This document shows positions 33,142 to 42,041 of a stretch of DNA of 47,625 bases, one piece after another (positions within the stretch are counted from its first letter, which is position 1; each line of letters starts with the position of its first letter). Made by a program: the position numbers and the translations under genes. The DNA comes from CAZQQN01 sp964549595 (GTDB lineage: Bacteria; Bacteroidota; Bacteroidia; CAILMK01; CAYYUA01), in contig CAZJWK010000009.1 of NCBI GenBank assembly GCA_964549595.1, positions 1 to 47,625 of the forward strand, read 5' to 3'. The notes under the pieces were generated by a model. That model worked only from the letters and a program-made list of their open reading frames with translations. It was not told where the DNA came from and ran no database searches.

Positions 33142-33175
33142 AAAAAAAAGGCCGGTTTATCACTTAAACCGGCCC
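33142..33175 (-). terminator. Rho-independent terminator after the DUF4168-like genes
   Basis: A perfect 10-bp stem, GGCCGGTTTA (33150-33159) with TAAACCGGCC (33165-33174), a 5-nt loop and eight U residues in minus-strand RNA (33149 down to 33142). It ends the transcript of the gene at 33204-33824 and insulates the menaquinone operon. Confidence 0.9.
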
Positions 33176-33203
33176 TTGCTATTTTAAAAAGTTTTTTAAT
33201 CCC

Positions 33204-33824
33204 CTACTGACCCTGTTGCATTTGGGGTTTTCTTTGGCCACCTTCTTGCATATCCCTCATTTTATTTTGAAGGCTTTTGCTTTGACGCACTGCACGAGAA
33301 ATCCTTCGATATTCTTGTTCAGTGAGCTCAGATTCTTCTATAATATTTTTCATTTTTTTCCGGGCCTCTTCTTGAAACTTCTTCATTTCTTGCCGTGCCT
33401 CTCGAAATTTCTTCATTTCTTCCTCTGTAACGTTATCAGGTTTTCCACCTTGTTGTTGACCCTGAGGACCTCCTTTTTGTTGTTGTTGCATAATGGATTG
33501 AAATTTATCCATAGAAAGGCCGACATCTTTAATGGCCTGTTGCATCTTGGGCCGGTTCTCACGCTGAATTTCCTGCATCTTTTGACCCACTTCAGAAAAT
33601 TGTTTCAATTTTTTATCCGAAACATTGGTATCAACTTGGCTTTGTCGCTGAAGCTGTTTTCTGGGATTTTGTTTTTGATTATTATTTTGATTAGGACTTT
33701 CGGTTATTTCCTTGTCACCACTATTCTCTTTTTTATCGCCACTGCCAGAACAGCCAACCATAAAAACAGTAGCAACCATTAAGAAACTTGTAGTAAATAA
33801 TTTTAAATAATGAATTCGTCTCAT
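33204..33824 (-). CDS. DUF4168-like lipoprotein, Gln/Lys-rich
   Basis: 206 residues from ATG 33824: a lipoprotein signal ending MVGC (Cys25), a low-complexity Asn/Gln linker (about 30-65), and two copies of a helical repeat of about 45 residues (KKLKQFSEVGQKMQEIQREN and EEMKKFREARQEMKKFQEEA) typical of DUF4168, joined by a Gln/Gly-rich spacer and closed by a Gln-rich tail. The longer frame (start 33965) would hide the signal and was rejected. DUF4168 proteins are envelope proteins of unknown role. It is the second of a tandem paralogous pair and is followed by a strong terminator. Confidence 0.8.
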   Translation of the reverse strand: MRRIHYLKLFTTSFLMVATVFMVGCSGSGDKKENSGDKEITESPNQNNNQKQNPRKQLQRQSQVDTNVSDKKLKQFSEVGQKMQEIQRENRPKMQQAIKDVGLSMDKFQSIMQQQQKGGPQGQQQGGKPDNVTEEEMKKFREARQEMKKFQEEARKKMKNIIEESELTEQEYRRISRAVRQSKSLQNKMRDMQEGGQRKPQMQQGQ

Positions 33825-33973
33825 AAGAGGTTTTTGATTTTTAAGTTTGCTAATTAATTCAATTCCTGATTTCTGCAAAGATCTAATTTTTTGATGGACA
33901 ACATAAAAAGAAAGATTATGTTTCAAGCTAACTTCCGTTAAGACGAGACCTGTAAATTTGAGCACTATAAGCC

Positions 33974-34537
33974 TTATTTCATATCTTGAATATTTTTAAC
34001 CTTTTTTTCCAATTCTTCATTGGATTTCAGGGCAAAAGCAATTTTCCTGTACCTTTCCGGCTTAAACCCATTTTTTCTCATGGCTTTCTTAATCCTCAAC
34101 TGCATAGATTTTTGGATGGAAACCACCTTCTTATTTACCTCCCTAAAATCCTTGAGCTCAGATTCTGAAAGGTTTAGGTTACTACCTTTTTTATTTATCT
34201 TCTTTTTTGCACCCCGTGCTTCAGGATGAAGATTTTTAATGATTTTCCGGTAACGATCAATGCTGAAACCATTTTTCCTTACCAAACTAATTATTTCTCC
34301 TTTACGGTCTTCTTGTATTTTAACAATAAGTTTTTTGACTTTCAGGAACCTTTTTAACTCCTTTTCGGTGGCATTAATTTCTGATTTTGTTTTGTCGTAT
34401 TTTGGCTGAGTTTTATGAAAGGTCTTAATAGTGGTTGGAAAAGTATTGCCTTTCAAAGGATTAGACGCCAATGGGGAAGTAGCCAAAAAAATCAACACTC
34501 CGGAGATAGGTAATAAACAGGTTAGACGCATAGGCAT
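33974..34537 (-). CDS. DUF4168-like secreted protein (paralogue of the next gene)
   Basis: 187 residues with a signal peptide ending near PLA/SN and no lipobox, so probably soluble in the periplasm, unlike its lipid-anchored neighbour. Two helical repeats are recognisable: EKELKRFLKVKKLIVKIQED (about 55-100) and ESELKDFREVNKKVVSIQKS (about 124-170), each ending in a motif like NGFSIDRYRKI or NGFKPERYRKI. The protein is very basic. It lies 149 bp upstream of its paralogue on the same strand and 71 bp after guaB. Confidence 0.75.
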   Translation of the reverse strand: MPMRLTCLLPISGVLIFLATSPLASNPLKGNTFPTTIKTFHKTQPKYDKTKSEINATEKELKRFLKVKKLIVKIQEDRKGEIISLVRKNGFSIDRYRKIIKNLHPEARGAKKKINKKGSNLNLSESELKDFREVNKKVVSIQKSMQLRIKKAMRKNGFKPERYRKIAFALKSNEELEKKVKNIQDMK

Positions 34538-34608
34538 TTTTAGATTTTTTTATGATAACAATGAAATTTTACATTATGATCGACATTCAAACCATTATTT
34601 GAAAAGCA

Positions 34609-36084
34609 TTAATTCGGACTATAATTGGGTGCTTCTTTTGTAATAGCGACATCATGAGGATGACTTTCCCTTATGCCGGAAGCGGAAATGATAATCAATT
34701 TGGCTTTTTGTAATTCCGGGATATTTGAGGCACCGGAATACCCCATTCCTGCACGCAAACCACCTTTATATTGATACATAACTTCTGCTAATGTTCCTTT
34801 GTAAGGTACTCTGCCTACAATTCCTTCCGGAACAAGCTTATTTATTTCTTCTTCAGGATCCTGAAAATAACGATTGCCGGAACCCTGCTTCATCGCCTCC
34901 ACTGATCCCATACCCCGGTAGGTTTTAAATTTTCTACCTTCGTAAATGATGGTTTCACCGGGTGATTCTTCCACACCGGCAAACAAAGATCCTGCCATTA
35001 CGCTACTTGCACCGGCAGCAATGGCTTTTACCACATCTCCCGTGTATTTTATCCCTCCGTCTGCTATAACCGGTATTTCAGTATCCTTCAATGCTTTTGC
35101 ACTTTCATACACAGCCGTGAGTTGGGGCATTCCAATCCCTGCTACCACACGGGTGGTACAAATTGAGCCAGGCCCAACACCGACTTTTACTGCATCCGCT
35201 CCAGCATCAGCAAGGTCTTTGGCCCCTTGTGCGGTGGCTACATTACCAGCAATCAATTCCACATCCGGATATTCCTTTTTTATGGCCTTAACCCCTTCAA
35301 TAATACCCCTGGAGTGCCCATGCGCCGAATCAACAACAATCAGATCAACACCAGCATCCACTATAGCACTAATCCTTTCAAACACATCATCGCTAACCAT
35401 AACGGCAGCCCCCACTCGTAACCTTCCGTAATCATCCTTACACGCATTGGGATGGTCTTTCACCTTTTTAATGTCCTTAAAAGTAATCAAACCCCTCAGC
35501 GTCTCGTCTTCGTTAACCACCGGTAATTTTTCAATTTTGTATTGTTTGAGAATCGATTCGGCTTTTAGTAAGTCCACGCCATCATTGGCAGTAATGAGGT
35601 TTTCTGTGGTCATTACTTCGTTCACCGGCTTAGTATGTTCCTTTTCAAAACGAAGGTCCCGGTTGGTAAGGATGCCTTTTAGTTTATAAGCTTTATCGAC
35701 AATGGGAATTCCCCCAATCTTATTGTTACGCATAATGTCCAGGGCATCACTAATGGGAGCATATTGATCAAGGGTAATGGGATCCTGGATCAAACCGCTT
35801 TCTGAGCGCTTTACTTTCCTAACCTCTGCCGCTTGCCTGGCAATTGTCATATTTTTGTGAATGGTTCCCAAACCCCCTTCCCGGGCTATAGCAATGGCCA
35901 ATTCTCCTTCCGTGATGGTATCCATAGCCGCTGAGATAATAGGAAAATTAATGCTTAAATTACGCGTTAATTGCGTTTTCAAATCAACCTGGGAAGGCAA
36001 TATCTCTGATCGAGCAGGTGAGACTAATACGTCATCGTAAGTTAATCCTTGTGTGAAAAATTTATCCTGATCAAATTGATCCAT
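34609..36084 (-). CDS. guaB: Inosine-5'-monophosphate dehydrogenase
   Basis: 491-residue enzyme that oxidises IMP to XMP, the committed step to GMP. The barrel start (FTQGLTYDDVLVSPARSEIL), a pair of CBS domains (about residues 95-215), the catalytic loop GPGSICTTRVVAG with its cysteine, and the YRGMGS flap are all present. Full length. It begins 127 bp after the cobalamin adenosyltransferase gene and is probably the start of its own transcript; no clear promoter was found. Confidence 0.97.
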   Translation of the reverse strand: MDQFDQDKFFTQGLTYDDVLVSPARSEILPSQVDLKTQLTRNLSINFPIISAAMDTITEGELAIAIAREGGLGTIHKNMTIARQAAEVRKVKRSESGLIQDPITLDQYAPISDALDIMRNNKIGGIPIVDKAYKLKGILTNRDLRFEKEHTKPVNEVMTTENLITANDGVDLLKAESILKQYKIEKLPVVNEDETLRGLITFKDIKKVKDHPNACKDDYGRLRVGAAVMVSDDVFERISAIVDAGVDLIVVDSAHGHSRGIIEGVKAIKKEYPDVELIAGNVATAQGAKDLADAGADAVKVGVGPGSICTTRVVAGIGMPQLTAVYESAKALKDTEIPVIADGGIKYTGDVVKAIAAGASSVMAGSLFAGVEESPGETIIYEGRKFKTYRGMGSVEAMKQGSGNRYFQDPEEEINKLVPEGIVGRVPYKGTLAEVMYQYKGGLRAGMGYSGASNIPELQKAKLIIISASGIRESHPHDVAITKEAPNYSPN

Positions 36085-36211
36085 ATAAGCCTTGGCCGTT
36101 TTGTTGAGGATTCTGCAAACTAAATAAAATGCCCGGTTTAATTCCTCTCTAACAAACTCATCTGGAATAAAATTCCCACTAATGGTTTCAAATAAGATCG
36201 CACCGAAACGG

Positions 36212-36754
36212 CTAAATACCTTCCCATTTAACTTCTTCTACGCCAAGTAATTGAGCCATTTTCCGCGCCAGTACAAAGAAATAATCTGATAACCGGTTCA
36301 AGTAAGTAATAATAAGCGGATTCACCCTTTCATTTTCGTTAAGCTGCACGGTTTTCCTTTCTGCCCTCCTGCAAACTGTTCTATTGATCTGGCAATAAGA
36401 CACAACAGGATGGCCACCCGGAAGAATGAAATTCTTTAAAGGCGGCAATTCTTTTTCCAATCTGTCGATCTCATCCTCTAAGTATTGGACATCGTCTTCC
36501 TTTATTTCTGGTAATGTCATATTATCTTTACCATCAGAGGCCAGAATTGAACCAATGGTAAACAACCTATGCTGGATGATAAAGAGAAATTCCCTGATTT
36601 TTGAATCCTCAATAGAATCTCTTAACAACCCAACATAGGCATTAAGCTCATCCAAAGAGCCGTAAGCATCTATGCGATAATGGAATTTAGCCACTTGTGT
36701 GCCACCAATTAAAGAAGTGGTGCCAGCATCACCTTTACGTGTGTAAATTTTCAT
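36212..36754 (-). CDS. Corrinoid adenosyltransferase (PduO type)
   Basis: 180 residues from ATG 36754, the usual start (MKIYTRKGDAGTTSLIGG); the frame upstream to 36790 is not family-like. A GGGAA sequence precedes the ATG. It transfers the adenosyl group of ATP to cob(I)alamin to form adenosylcobalamin. The ATP loop TRKGDAGTT and the C-terminal CQINRTVCRRAERKT motif are intact. It supplies the cofactor that the MeaB/mutase system uses, although meaB is 31 kb away. It lies 45 bp after a lone ABC ATPase gene. Confidence 0.93.
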   Translation of the reverse strand: MKIYTRKGDAGTTSLIGGTQVAKFHYRIDAYGSLDELNAYVGLLRDSIEDSKIREFLFIIQHRLFTIGSILASDGKDNMTLPEIKEDDVQYLEDEIDRLEKELPPLKNFILPGGHPVVSYCQINRTVCRRAERKTVQLNENERVNPLIITYLNRLSDYFFVLARKMAQLLGVEEVKWEGI

Positions 36755-36799
36755 GGTTCCCTGTTTTTGGCAAGTTTGTGTTGGAAACAATGGATATTT

Positions 36800-37519
36800 T
36801 CATGTTTCGGAAAAACTTGTGGTCGAATTCGAAAAATTGATTTCATCTGAACTGACCTTTCCATCAATTAAATGAACAATACGCCTGCTATGCTCCGCTA
36901 TGTCTGTTTCATGGGTAACAACAATCAAGGTATTTCCCTGTTCATGAAGGCGGTCAAACAAATCCATGATCTCATGAGTGGTTTGGCTATCCAGGTTACC
37001 AGTGGGTTCATCCGCAAGGATGATAGTAGGGTTGTTGACCAAAGCGCGGGCAGCGGAAACCCGTTGTCTCTGACCACCGGATAACTCATTGGGCTTATGG
37101 TTAAACCGATCACCAAGGCCTACTTCAGTCAAAGCTTGCTTAGCTTTTTCAATCCGTTGCTGCTTTTTCAATCCCGCATAAACCAAGGGTAAAGCCACAT
37201 TTTCCAAAGCTGTCATTCTCGGAATCAAGTTGAAAGTCTGAAAAATAAAACCGATTTCTCTATTCCGTATGGCCGCCAGTTCATTGTCGCTTATATCGCT
37301 AACATCCTTACCGTTTAAAAGGTACCTGCCTTTTGTGGGCGTATCCAAACATCCCAATAAATTCATTAAAGTAGATTTCCCTGAACCTGAAGGGCCAATT
37401 AATGCCAGATATTCATTTTCCTCAATTTGCAAGTCAATGGATTGAAGGGCATAAATTTTTTCAGCCCCTATCTCATAGATTTTATAAATCTGTTCAGTTT
37501 TTATGATAGGATTATTCAT
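36800..37519 (-). CDS. ABC transporter ATP-binding protein, MacB/LolD-like
   Basis: 239-residue ATPase with Walker A GPSGSGKST, signature LSGGQRQRVSAARAL and Walker B IILADEPTGNLDS. The LADEPTGNLD form and the strict spacing match the MacB/LolD/FtsE mechanotransmission group rather than importers. No permease gene is adjacent, so its partner is elsewhere. Its ATG overlaps the gatC stop by one base. The C-terminus has a short Ser/Asn/Thr tail. Confidence 0.9.
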   Translation of the reverse strand: MNNPIIKTEQIYKIYEIGAEKIYALQSIDLQIEENEYLALIGPSGSGKSTLMNLLGCLDTPTKGRYLLNGKDVSDISDNELAAIRNREIGFIFQTFNLIPRMTALENVALPLVYAGLKKQQRIEKAKQALTEVGLGDRFNHKPNELSGGQRQRVSAARALVNNPTIILADEPTGNLDSQTTHEIMDLFDRLHEQGNTLIVVTHETDIAEHSRRIVHLIDGKVSSDEINFSNSTTSFSET

Positions 37520-37809
37520 TACCGGTCAAACACTTTTGGTACCCTAAAATAGTCGGAATCCTTTTCAGGGGCATTTTTCAATGCTTTCTGCTTAGCAACC
37601 GGGGTTTTTGGTTCATCTGCCCTTAAGGGATTTTTTTCTTCCGTCATAAAAACCAATGGTTCTACGCCTTCCGTGTCCACTTCATTCAACTTTTCGCACA
37701 TATCAAGGATATTGTTCAATTCCTTTTTTATCGTTTCCTTTTTTTCCCCTTCAAATTCCAATTTGGCTAAAAAGGCTACACGGCCCACAATTTCGTCATT
37801 GATTTTCAT
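37519..37809 (-). CDS. gatC: Asp-tRNA(Asn)/Glu-tRNA(Gln) amidotransferase subunit C
   Basis: 96-residue small subunit that stabilises GatA-GatB, which amidates misacylated Glu-tRNA(Gln) or Asp-tRNA(Asn). The family pattern is clear: VGRVAFLAKLEFEGEKKETI, LNNILDMCEKLNEVDTEGVEP and the C-terminal LRADEPKTPV plus YFRVPKVFD. gatA and gatB are not adjacent. It is the first gene of a gatC-ABC ATPase-adenosyltransferase run, coupled to the ATPase by a one-base overlap. Confidence 0.93.
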   Translation of the reverse strand: MKINDEIVGRVAFLAKLEFEGEKKETIKKELNNILDMCEKLNEVDTEGVEPLVFMTEEKNPLRADEPKTPVAKQKALKNAPEKDSDYFRVPKVFDR

Positions 37810-38224
37810 AAAAAAACATTTTTATACCAAGGCGAAATTACGTTTTATTCTTTGAATACCTTAAACCAAAATGTTAACAGTGCAAAATACCAAAAACTTC
37901 CATGCTATAGAAATGCGAAAAGGGCTTAATAGAAAGGCATTCAATCAAACAAGGCTACTAATGCAATGAAATAAACCTCACTCTGATTAATCCTTCCCGG
38001 TCCTAACCGACCATCTTAATAAGCTAATCTTGGCATTTTTAATAAAAACCATTTTTCAGGAACAAAAAATTAGGTATTTCATTGTTGCGGAATACAAAAG
38101 AATTGAAGCTTTCAATTTTTTTTAATTTTTTGGGAACTTATTTCGGAAAAATAGGTTTAACGTAGCTTGGAAAAAATTATTGATATTTTATATTCGCAAA
38201 GAGTGAAGAAAAATTTGAAGGTTT
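37810..38224. other. Intergenic region between divergent gatC and DUF2795 genes
   Basis: About 415 bp of AT-rich sequence with no credible reading frame or tRNA. Apart from the promoter at 38167-38196 I see no repeat, strong hairpin or riboswitch-like motif. It should hold the gatC promoter, which I could not locate. Confidence 0.5.
38167..38196 (+). promoter_or_regulatory. Bacteroidota-type promoter for the DUF2795 gene
   Basis: TTG (38167-38169), a 19-nt spacer and TATATTCG (38189-38196) match the consensus except for one base of the -7 box. Transcription would begin near 38203, about 22 nt before the ATG. Confidence 0.45.
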
Positions 38225-38446
38225 ATGTATTGGACAGTTGAACTAGCTTCTTATTTAGATGATGCGCCATGGCCGGCTACTAAGGACGAGTTAATTGATT
38301 ACGCCATACGGTCAGGGGCACCATTGGAATTAATCGAGAACTTACAGGAATTAGAGGATGACGGAGAACCTTACGAGAACATTGAGGAAATTTGGCCGGA
38401 TTACCCGTCACATGATGAATACTTTTTTAACGAAGACGAGTATTAG
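38225..38446 (+). CDS. DUF2795 domain protein
   Basis: A very acidic 73-residue protein. WPATKDELIDYAIRSGAP, ENLQELEDDGEPYENIEEIW and PDYPSHDEYFF match the DUF2795 family, which I recall as strongly conserved in Bacteroidota with no known function. No membrane segment or signal peptide. It is monocistronic with a short leader, diverges from gatC and converges on the porin gene. The high conservation implies a core role. Confidence 0.85.
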   Translation: MYWTVELASYLDDAPWPATKDELIDYAIRSGAPLELIENLQELEDDGEPYENIEEIWPDYPSHDEYFFNEDEY

Positions 38447-38507
38447 GTGATCGGATTCTACGCTTAAAAATCGGGTGGTCAATCCGCCTGAATTTTCCCA
38501 AAATTAA

Positions 38508-38537
38508 TTTTTGGCGCGTTTTTTGCGTTTTTGGCGC
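38508..38537. repeat. Direct repeat TTTTTGGCGC, 20-bp period
   Basis: TTTTTGGCGC at 38508-38517 is repeated exactly at 38528-38537, with GTTTTTTGCG between. It fills the gap between the convergent DUF2795 and porin genes. The T-runs after GC-rich bits suggest a bidirectional transcription end, but no clean stem is formed. Confidence 0.3.
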
Positions 38538-38542
38538 ATTAC

Positions 38543-40426
38543 TTAATCATAAAACATCCAACGTACTCCCAAAGCAAATACCCTGGGATAAAGGGGATAA
38601 TTGGGCAAAATGAAATAATCATCCCCTGATAAGCCTTTGTTTAAATGGCCTACTTTTAGAAAACCTCTGAAACGCTCTATCCGGAAGTTTAAAAAAAGGT
38701 CAAATACCGGATAACCTCCTACATTCCTTCTATCTTGTAAATAAAAAATGTTGAAATCCGGGAAATAAGCATTGGCTTGGTAGGGTTTGTTATACCGAAA
38801 ATCAATACCTGTTGCTAAAAGCAGGTTATTATCAAACAACTTGTCCTTGTAAAAAATGCTGCTTTTTAATGACCAATCCGGACGGTGGATGACCTCATTG
38901 TTTGAATAATACTGAAAGTGGAAATTATTACTTAGGTGGACTTTTCCAAAATTGTAATGATGGTTTACCTGGGTAGCAATCTGACTGATTGGCCTTTTTA
39001 TTTGTTTAGGAGATATATCCCGGCCAAAGTAAGTATAATTGTGAATTAAAGTGTAATAAACCTTTGCATTTAAGTTCATCCGATTTTGATTTAGCTTCAT
39101 GTGAAACCGGTTGATCAAAGGGTCCTTAAAGTTTTTATCCCATTTGAGATGATTGCCCCTCATTCTTGTTTTGACCAGAGCCGGATCCCGCTTTTGGATC
39201 TTATGCCCGAACTGAAGGTTTTTAAAGGAATCCAATGCTAAAGTGATCGCTTCTTCAGATTTGAAGTTACCTTGATACTTTCCCAGTGGAAAAAAATGGC
39301 TTTTTGCATAAAATTGATGCTTACCTAACGGTAGTTGAATCCTGCCTTTTACCTTTAAATTTTGAAAGTTTTCTTGAGTACCCTCAAAATGGTACTGGCT
39401 GATATTCCACTCAACACCGCCCCGCATTTTTAAGGATTCATTACCTGGGGTGTCTGATTGGGAAAAATTACTGATGGCAAAAGCATTGCTTAACAGCCAG
39501 TAATTTAAAGAATCATGGGTTAGGCTACTGTCATTATAAATAGCCGGGTAGAATTCAGCCTTTGCACCTGGGTCTTTATCCCGGTAACCATAACTTTTTT
39601 GTCCATACCCTATGTGGTGGTGAAAATGAAATTGGCTTTGCACTGATCTTTGAAGAAAGGTGTCATTTTTTTTGAAAAACGTATCAATGTTTTCCGGTCC
39701 CGTGAAAAGGAAATGGTCATAATTGAAAGATTTTTCATGAAAGCCCTCTCTTACGCCAGCCAGGTTCACTGAAGCCCTGTTGCGGTCACTTCCTTCAAGC
39801 GCTTTAAAGCCTTTAATGCTTTCGACACCCCCATTTTCCTGGTTTTTAAAATCATTCAAAATTCCGCTTAAAAAGCCTTTATAGCGGCCGTTGGGCGAAC
39901 TAAAACGGGTATTGATACCAATCCTTGTTTGATCAGTTTGTTGATTCAAATAAAGGCCCTCTGAATTCCGTCTGGTAAAACGCACAGATCCATTCCAAAA
40001 GGGGGTAATGTTACGGGCATGAACCCCGCTTAAATCTTGTTGATTTCCGCTAAATCTTTGATTGAATTTCAAATGGGTAAAAGGGGTGTAAGAATCATAA
40101 AAGGAAAGGGTTTTAGGCTTATAACGGTAGATATCATATTCCCTTAACCCGATTAAAAAATTTCCATCTGTAAAGGGCCTTAACTTTAGGCTAAAAGTGG
40201 GAGATCCATAATTCCCTAAATTTTCCCGAAAGACACTATTTTGGTGTATCGGGTCATAGCGCTGGATAAAATCAATGCTTGTATCTACCTCTTTCCAGTC
40301 ATTGGGCTGAGTTTGGTAATACCGTAGGTTAGTAAATTCTGTCTTTATATTTTGTTCCACAGTATCCTGAGAGAAAGTGTTTATAAATGCTAAAAGGAAG
40401 CAAAAAAAAGGCAGGCTTTTTAACAA
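38543..40426 (-). CDS. Putative outer-membrane porin (Bacteroidota putative-porin family)
   Basis: About 627 residues from TTG 40426: a signal peptide ending TFS/QD, then a beta-strand-rich, aromatic-rich region (LKLRPFTDGNFLIGLREYDIY, SVRFTRRNSEGLYLNQQ) and a C-terminal strand ending RVFALGVRWMFYD, as in outer-membrane barrels. It fits the Bacteroidota putative-porin family. A GTG at 40462 gives a longer frame overlapping the upstream gene by 29 bp; TTG 40426 was preferred because AAGGAGG (40439-40445) lies 12 nt before it, within the last codons of the upstream gene, implying translational coupling with the T9SS cargo gene. Confidence 0.75.
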   Translation of the reverse strand: MLKSLPFFCFLLAFINTFSQDTVEQNIKTEFTNLRYYQTQPNDWKEVDTSIDFIQRYDPIHQNSVFRENLGNYGSPTFSLKLRPFTDGNFLIGLREYDIYRYKPKTLSFYDSYTPFTHLKFNQRFSGNQQDLSGVHARNITPFWNGSVRFTRRNSEGLYLNQQTDQTRIGINTRFSSPNGRYKGFLSGILNDFKNQENGGVESIKGFKALEGSDRNRASVNLAGVREGFHEKSFNYDHFLFTGPENIDTFFKKNDTFLQRSVQSQFHFHHHIGYGQKSYGYRDKDPGAKAEFYPAIYNDSSLTHDSLNYWLLSNAFAISNFSQSDTPGNESLKMRGGVEWNISQYHFEGTQENFQNLKVKGRIQLPLGKHQFYAKSHFFPLGKYQGNFKSEEAITLALDSFKNLQFGHKIQKRDPALVKTRMRGNHLKWDKNFKDPLINRFHMKLNQNRMNLNAKVYYTLIHNYTYFGRDISPKQIKRPISQIATQVNHHYNFGKVHLSNNFHFQYYSNNEVIHRPDWSLKSSIFYKDKLFDNNLLLATGIDFRYNKPYQANAYFPDFNIFYLQDRRNVGGYPVFDLFLNFRIERFRGFLKVGHLNKGLSGDDYFILPNYPLYPRVFALGVRWMFYD

Positions 40427-40433
40427 ATTGGGG

Positions 40434-41897
40434 CTATTCCTCCTTAACAACTTTGAAAACACGGGTTTTATCTTTAGCGCTTAATTTAAGCAAATATACC
40501 CCATTCGCACCGAGCGCAAAATCATTGATTTGAAAAGCATGTTCCCCTTTATCCAGATTTTTTTGCCGGTGAAAAATTTGCCTTCCGGAAAGGGTGAATA
40601 ATTGGCTGGAGAATGTTTGTTGGTAATTGCTTTTTACCTGAAAGGTCAAATTTTCCTGAATGGGGTTAGGGGAAACAGTAGCATTAAAGGGTTCGGGCTT
40701 CAAATTAATTGAATCGGGGGGGCTCTTTATCTTGAATCGGAGTAAAAAAAGTCCATTTGTTTGGTCCGAAGCAGCAATGGTCCCTGAAGAAAAAAAAGGG
40801 TATACACCCCAGCAACCATTGTACCCATTGTACTCACCACTATCATTCCCGGGATAAGTGTCGAAACCAGCCAGATGTTCGGGCTTTTCAGCATTGCTAA
40901 TGTCAAATACCTGGACTCCTTCATGGTAATAAGAAACAATGGCTACATCTCCTTTAATTAACGGATTATGGGGTATAGAGCCCTTCCCGTGGTTCTTGCT
41001 GAAAATGGATTCAAAATTGGGATCTCTTAAAGATTGAATGTCAAATAATTTGAGTGGATTGCCAAAGTTCTCATCAGCAAACACAAGTTTATTGCCTTCC
41101 GGTGAAAGCCAGGAACTGTGGTTGTATCCTTTAGACGGGTAATTAGAAATAGTAGAGATCACTTGGGGGCTATCCGGATTTTGGTAATCCAAAATAAAAA
41201 AGCCTGAATTTTCCGCTGAGGCATATACAATATTATCCCTCACATAAACGTCATGAAATCTCTTAAAATTAAGGGGTGTATTAAGTTGACCGGCCTTAAG
41301 GTTATCAAGCAATTCCGGCTCTTCAGGATTGGTGATTGATAAAACCGTTAAGGGGTAATAGCCTTTTAACGTTTGATTGCTTGACAGATAAAGCCTGGCT
41401 CCTTCTTGAAAAACGTTATGGGCATTAACACTAAACTTCTGGCTATCATATACCTTATGAACGGAATCAGGTAAGTACTGAAGATCAAAAATCTGTAACG
41501 AAGCAGACCCCTCATCGGCAACCGCATAACAATAATGCTTGTAGGTGTCATAATCCCGATGAATTACCTCTTGAGAACGTCCCGCTTTTACATCTACCAA
41601 CTCCGGTTTTTGGGGTGCGGTATTGTGTTTTGATTTCCCGACTTCGGTGATATCAAAGAAATAAGTTGAATCGATACTGCCAATTATTGCGTATTCCCTG
41701 CCTTCTGGGCTAGTCCAGCCCCACACCTCGTTAAAGGTTTGATTGCCTTTTGCCCTTAAATTGTCGTTATCCCAGTGCCCGATTTTTTCAAGTTTAAAAT
41801 TGGTATCAGGCAAATTGGTGAAAGGCTGCCCTTTTACAGCTTGCAAACTCAAGGAAATCACAATTGAGAAAAGGATGAACCGCAAAAAACCAAACAT
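40434..41897 (-). CDS. LVIVD-repeat (choice-of-anchor B) protein with T9SS sorting domain
   Basis: 487 residues: signal peptide ending VKG/QP, a beta-propeller-like body of LVIVD-type repeats (EYAIIGSIDSTYFFDITE, ASLQIFDLQYL, VAIVSYYHEGVQVFDISN), and a C-terminal T9SS type A sorting domain (from VSPNPIQENLTFQ, about residue 405, to RVFKVVKE). It should cross the outer membrane through the type IX system and be released or attached at the surface. Ligand unknown. The porin gene follows directly and is translationally coupled, so the two products may work together at the outer membrane. Confidence 0.88.
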   Translation of the reverse strand: MFGFLRFILFSIVISLSLQAVKGQPFTNLPDTNFKLEKIGHWDNDNLRAKGNQTFNEVWGWTSPEGREYAIIGSIDSTYFFDITEVGKSKHNTAPQKPELVDVKAGRSQEVIHRDYDTYKHYCYAVADEGSASLQIFDLQYLPDSVHKVYDSQKFSVNAHNVFQEGARLYLSSNQTLKGYYPLTVLSITNPEEPELLDNLKAGQLNTPLNFKRFHDVYVRDNIVYASAENSGFFILDYQNPDSPQVISTISNYPSKGYNHSSWLSPEGNKLVFADENFGNPLKLFDIQSLRDPNFESIFSKNHGKGSIPHNPLIKGDVAIVSYYHEGVQVFDISNAEKPEHLAGFDTYPGNDSGEYNGYNGCWGVYPFFSSGTIAASDQTNGLFLLRFKIKSPPDSINLKPEPFNATVSPNPIQENLTFQVKSNYQQTFSSQLFTLSGRQIFHRQKNLDKGEHAFQINDFALGANGVYLLKLSAKDKTRVFKVVKEE

Positions 41898-41995
41898 ACA
41901 TTAGATTATTAATACCGGAAAATAGTCAATTCATATTCGCATCTTGATTGTAATTATCATGCCAAGATGATAAGTAACCAACGCACTATTCAATG

Positions 41996-42008
41996 TCAAA
42001 TTATTTGA
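41996..42008. promoter_or_regulatory. Inverted repeat upstream of the LVIVD gene
   Basis: TCAAAT-T-ATTTGA is a perfect 6-bp palindrome about 100 bp upstream of the LVIVD gene start and 34 bp past the pnp stop. It could be an operator; no promoter box is clear nearby. Confidence 0.25.
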
Positions 42009-42041
42009 ACCGAAAAAACACCCTAACCATGAGAAAAGGGC

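Noticed and set aside
33216..33782. A 188-codon hydrophobic frame antisense to the DUF4168-like lipoprotein gene
   Set aside because: Its Phe/Leu richness simply mirrors the Lys/Gln/Glu codons of the real gene on the other strand; the terminator and signal peptide support the minus-strand gene.
36755..36799. Cobalamin riboswitch before the adenosyltransferase gene
   Set aside because: Only 45 bp separate it from the previous gene and no B12-box is visible, so a riboswitch of normal size does not fit.
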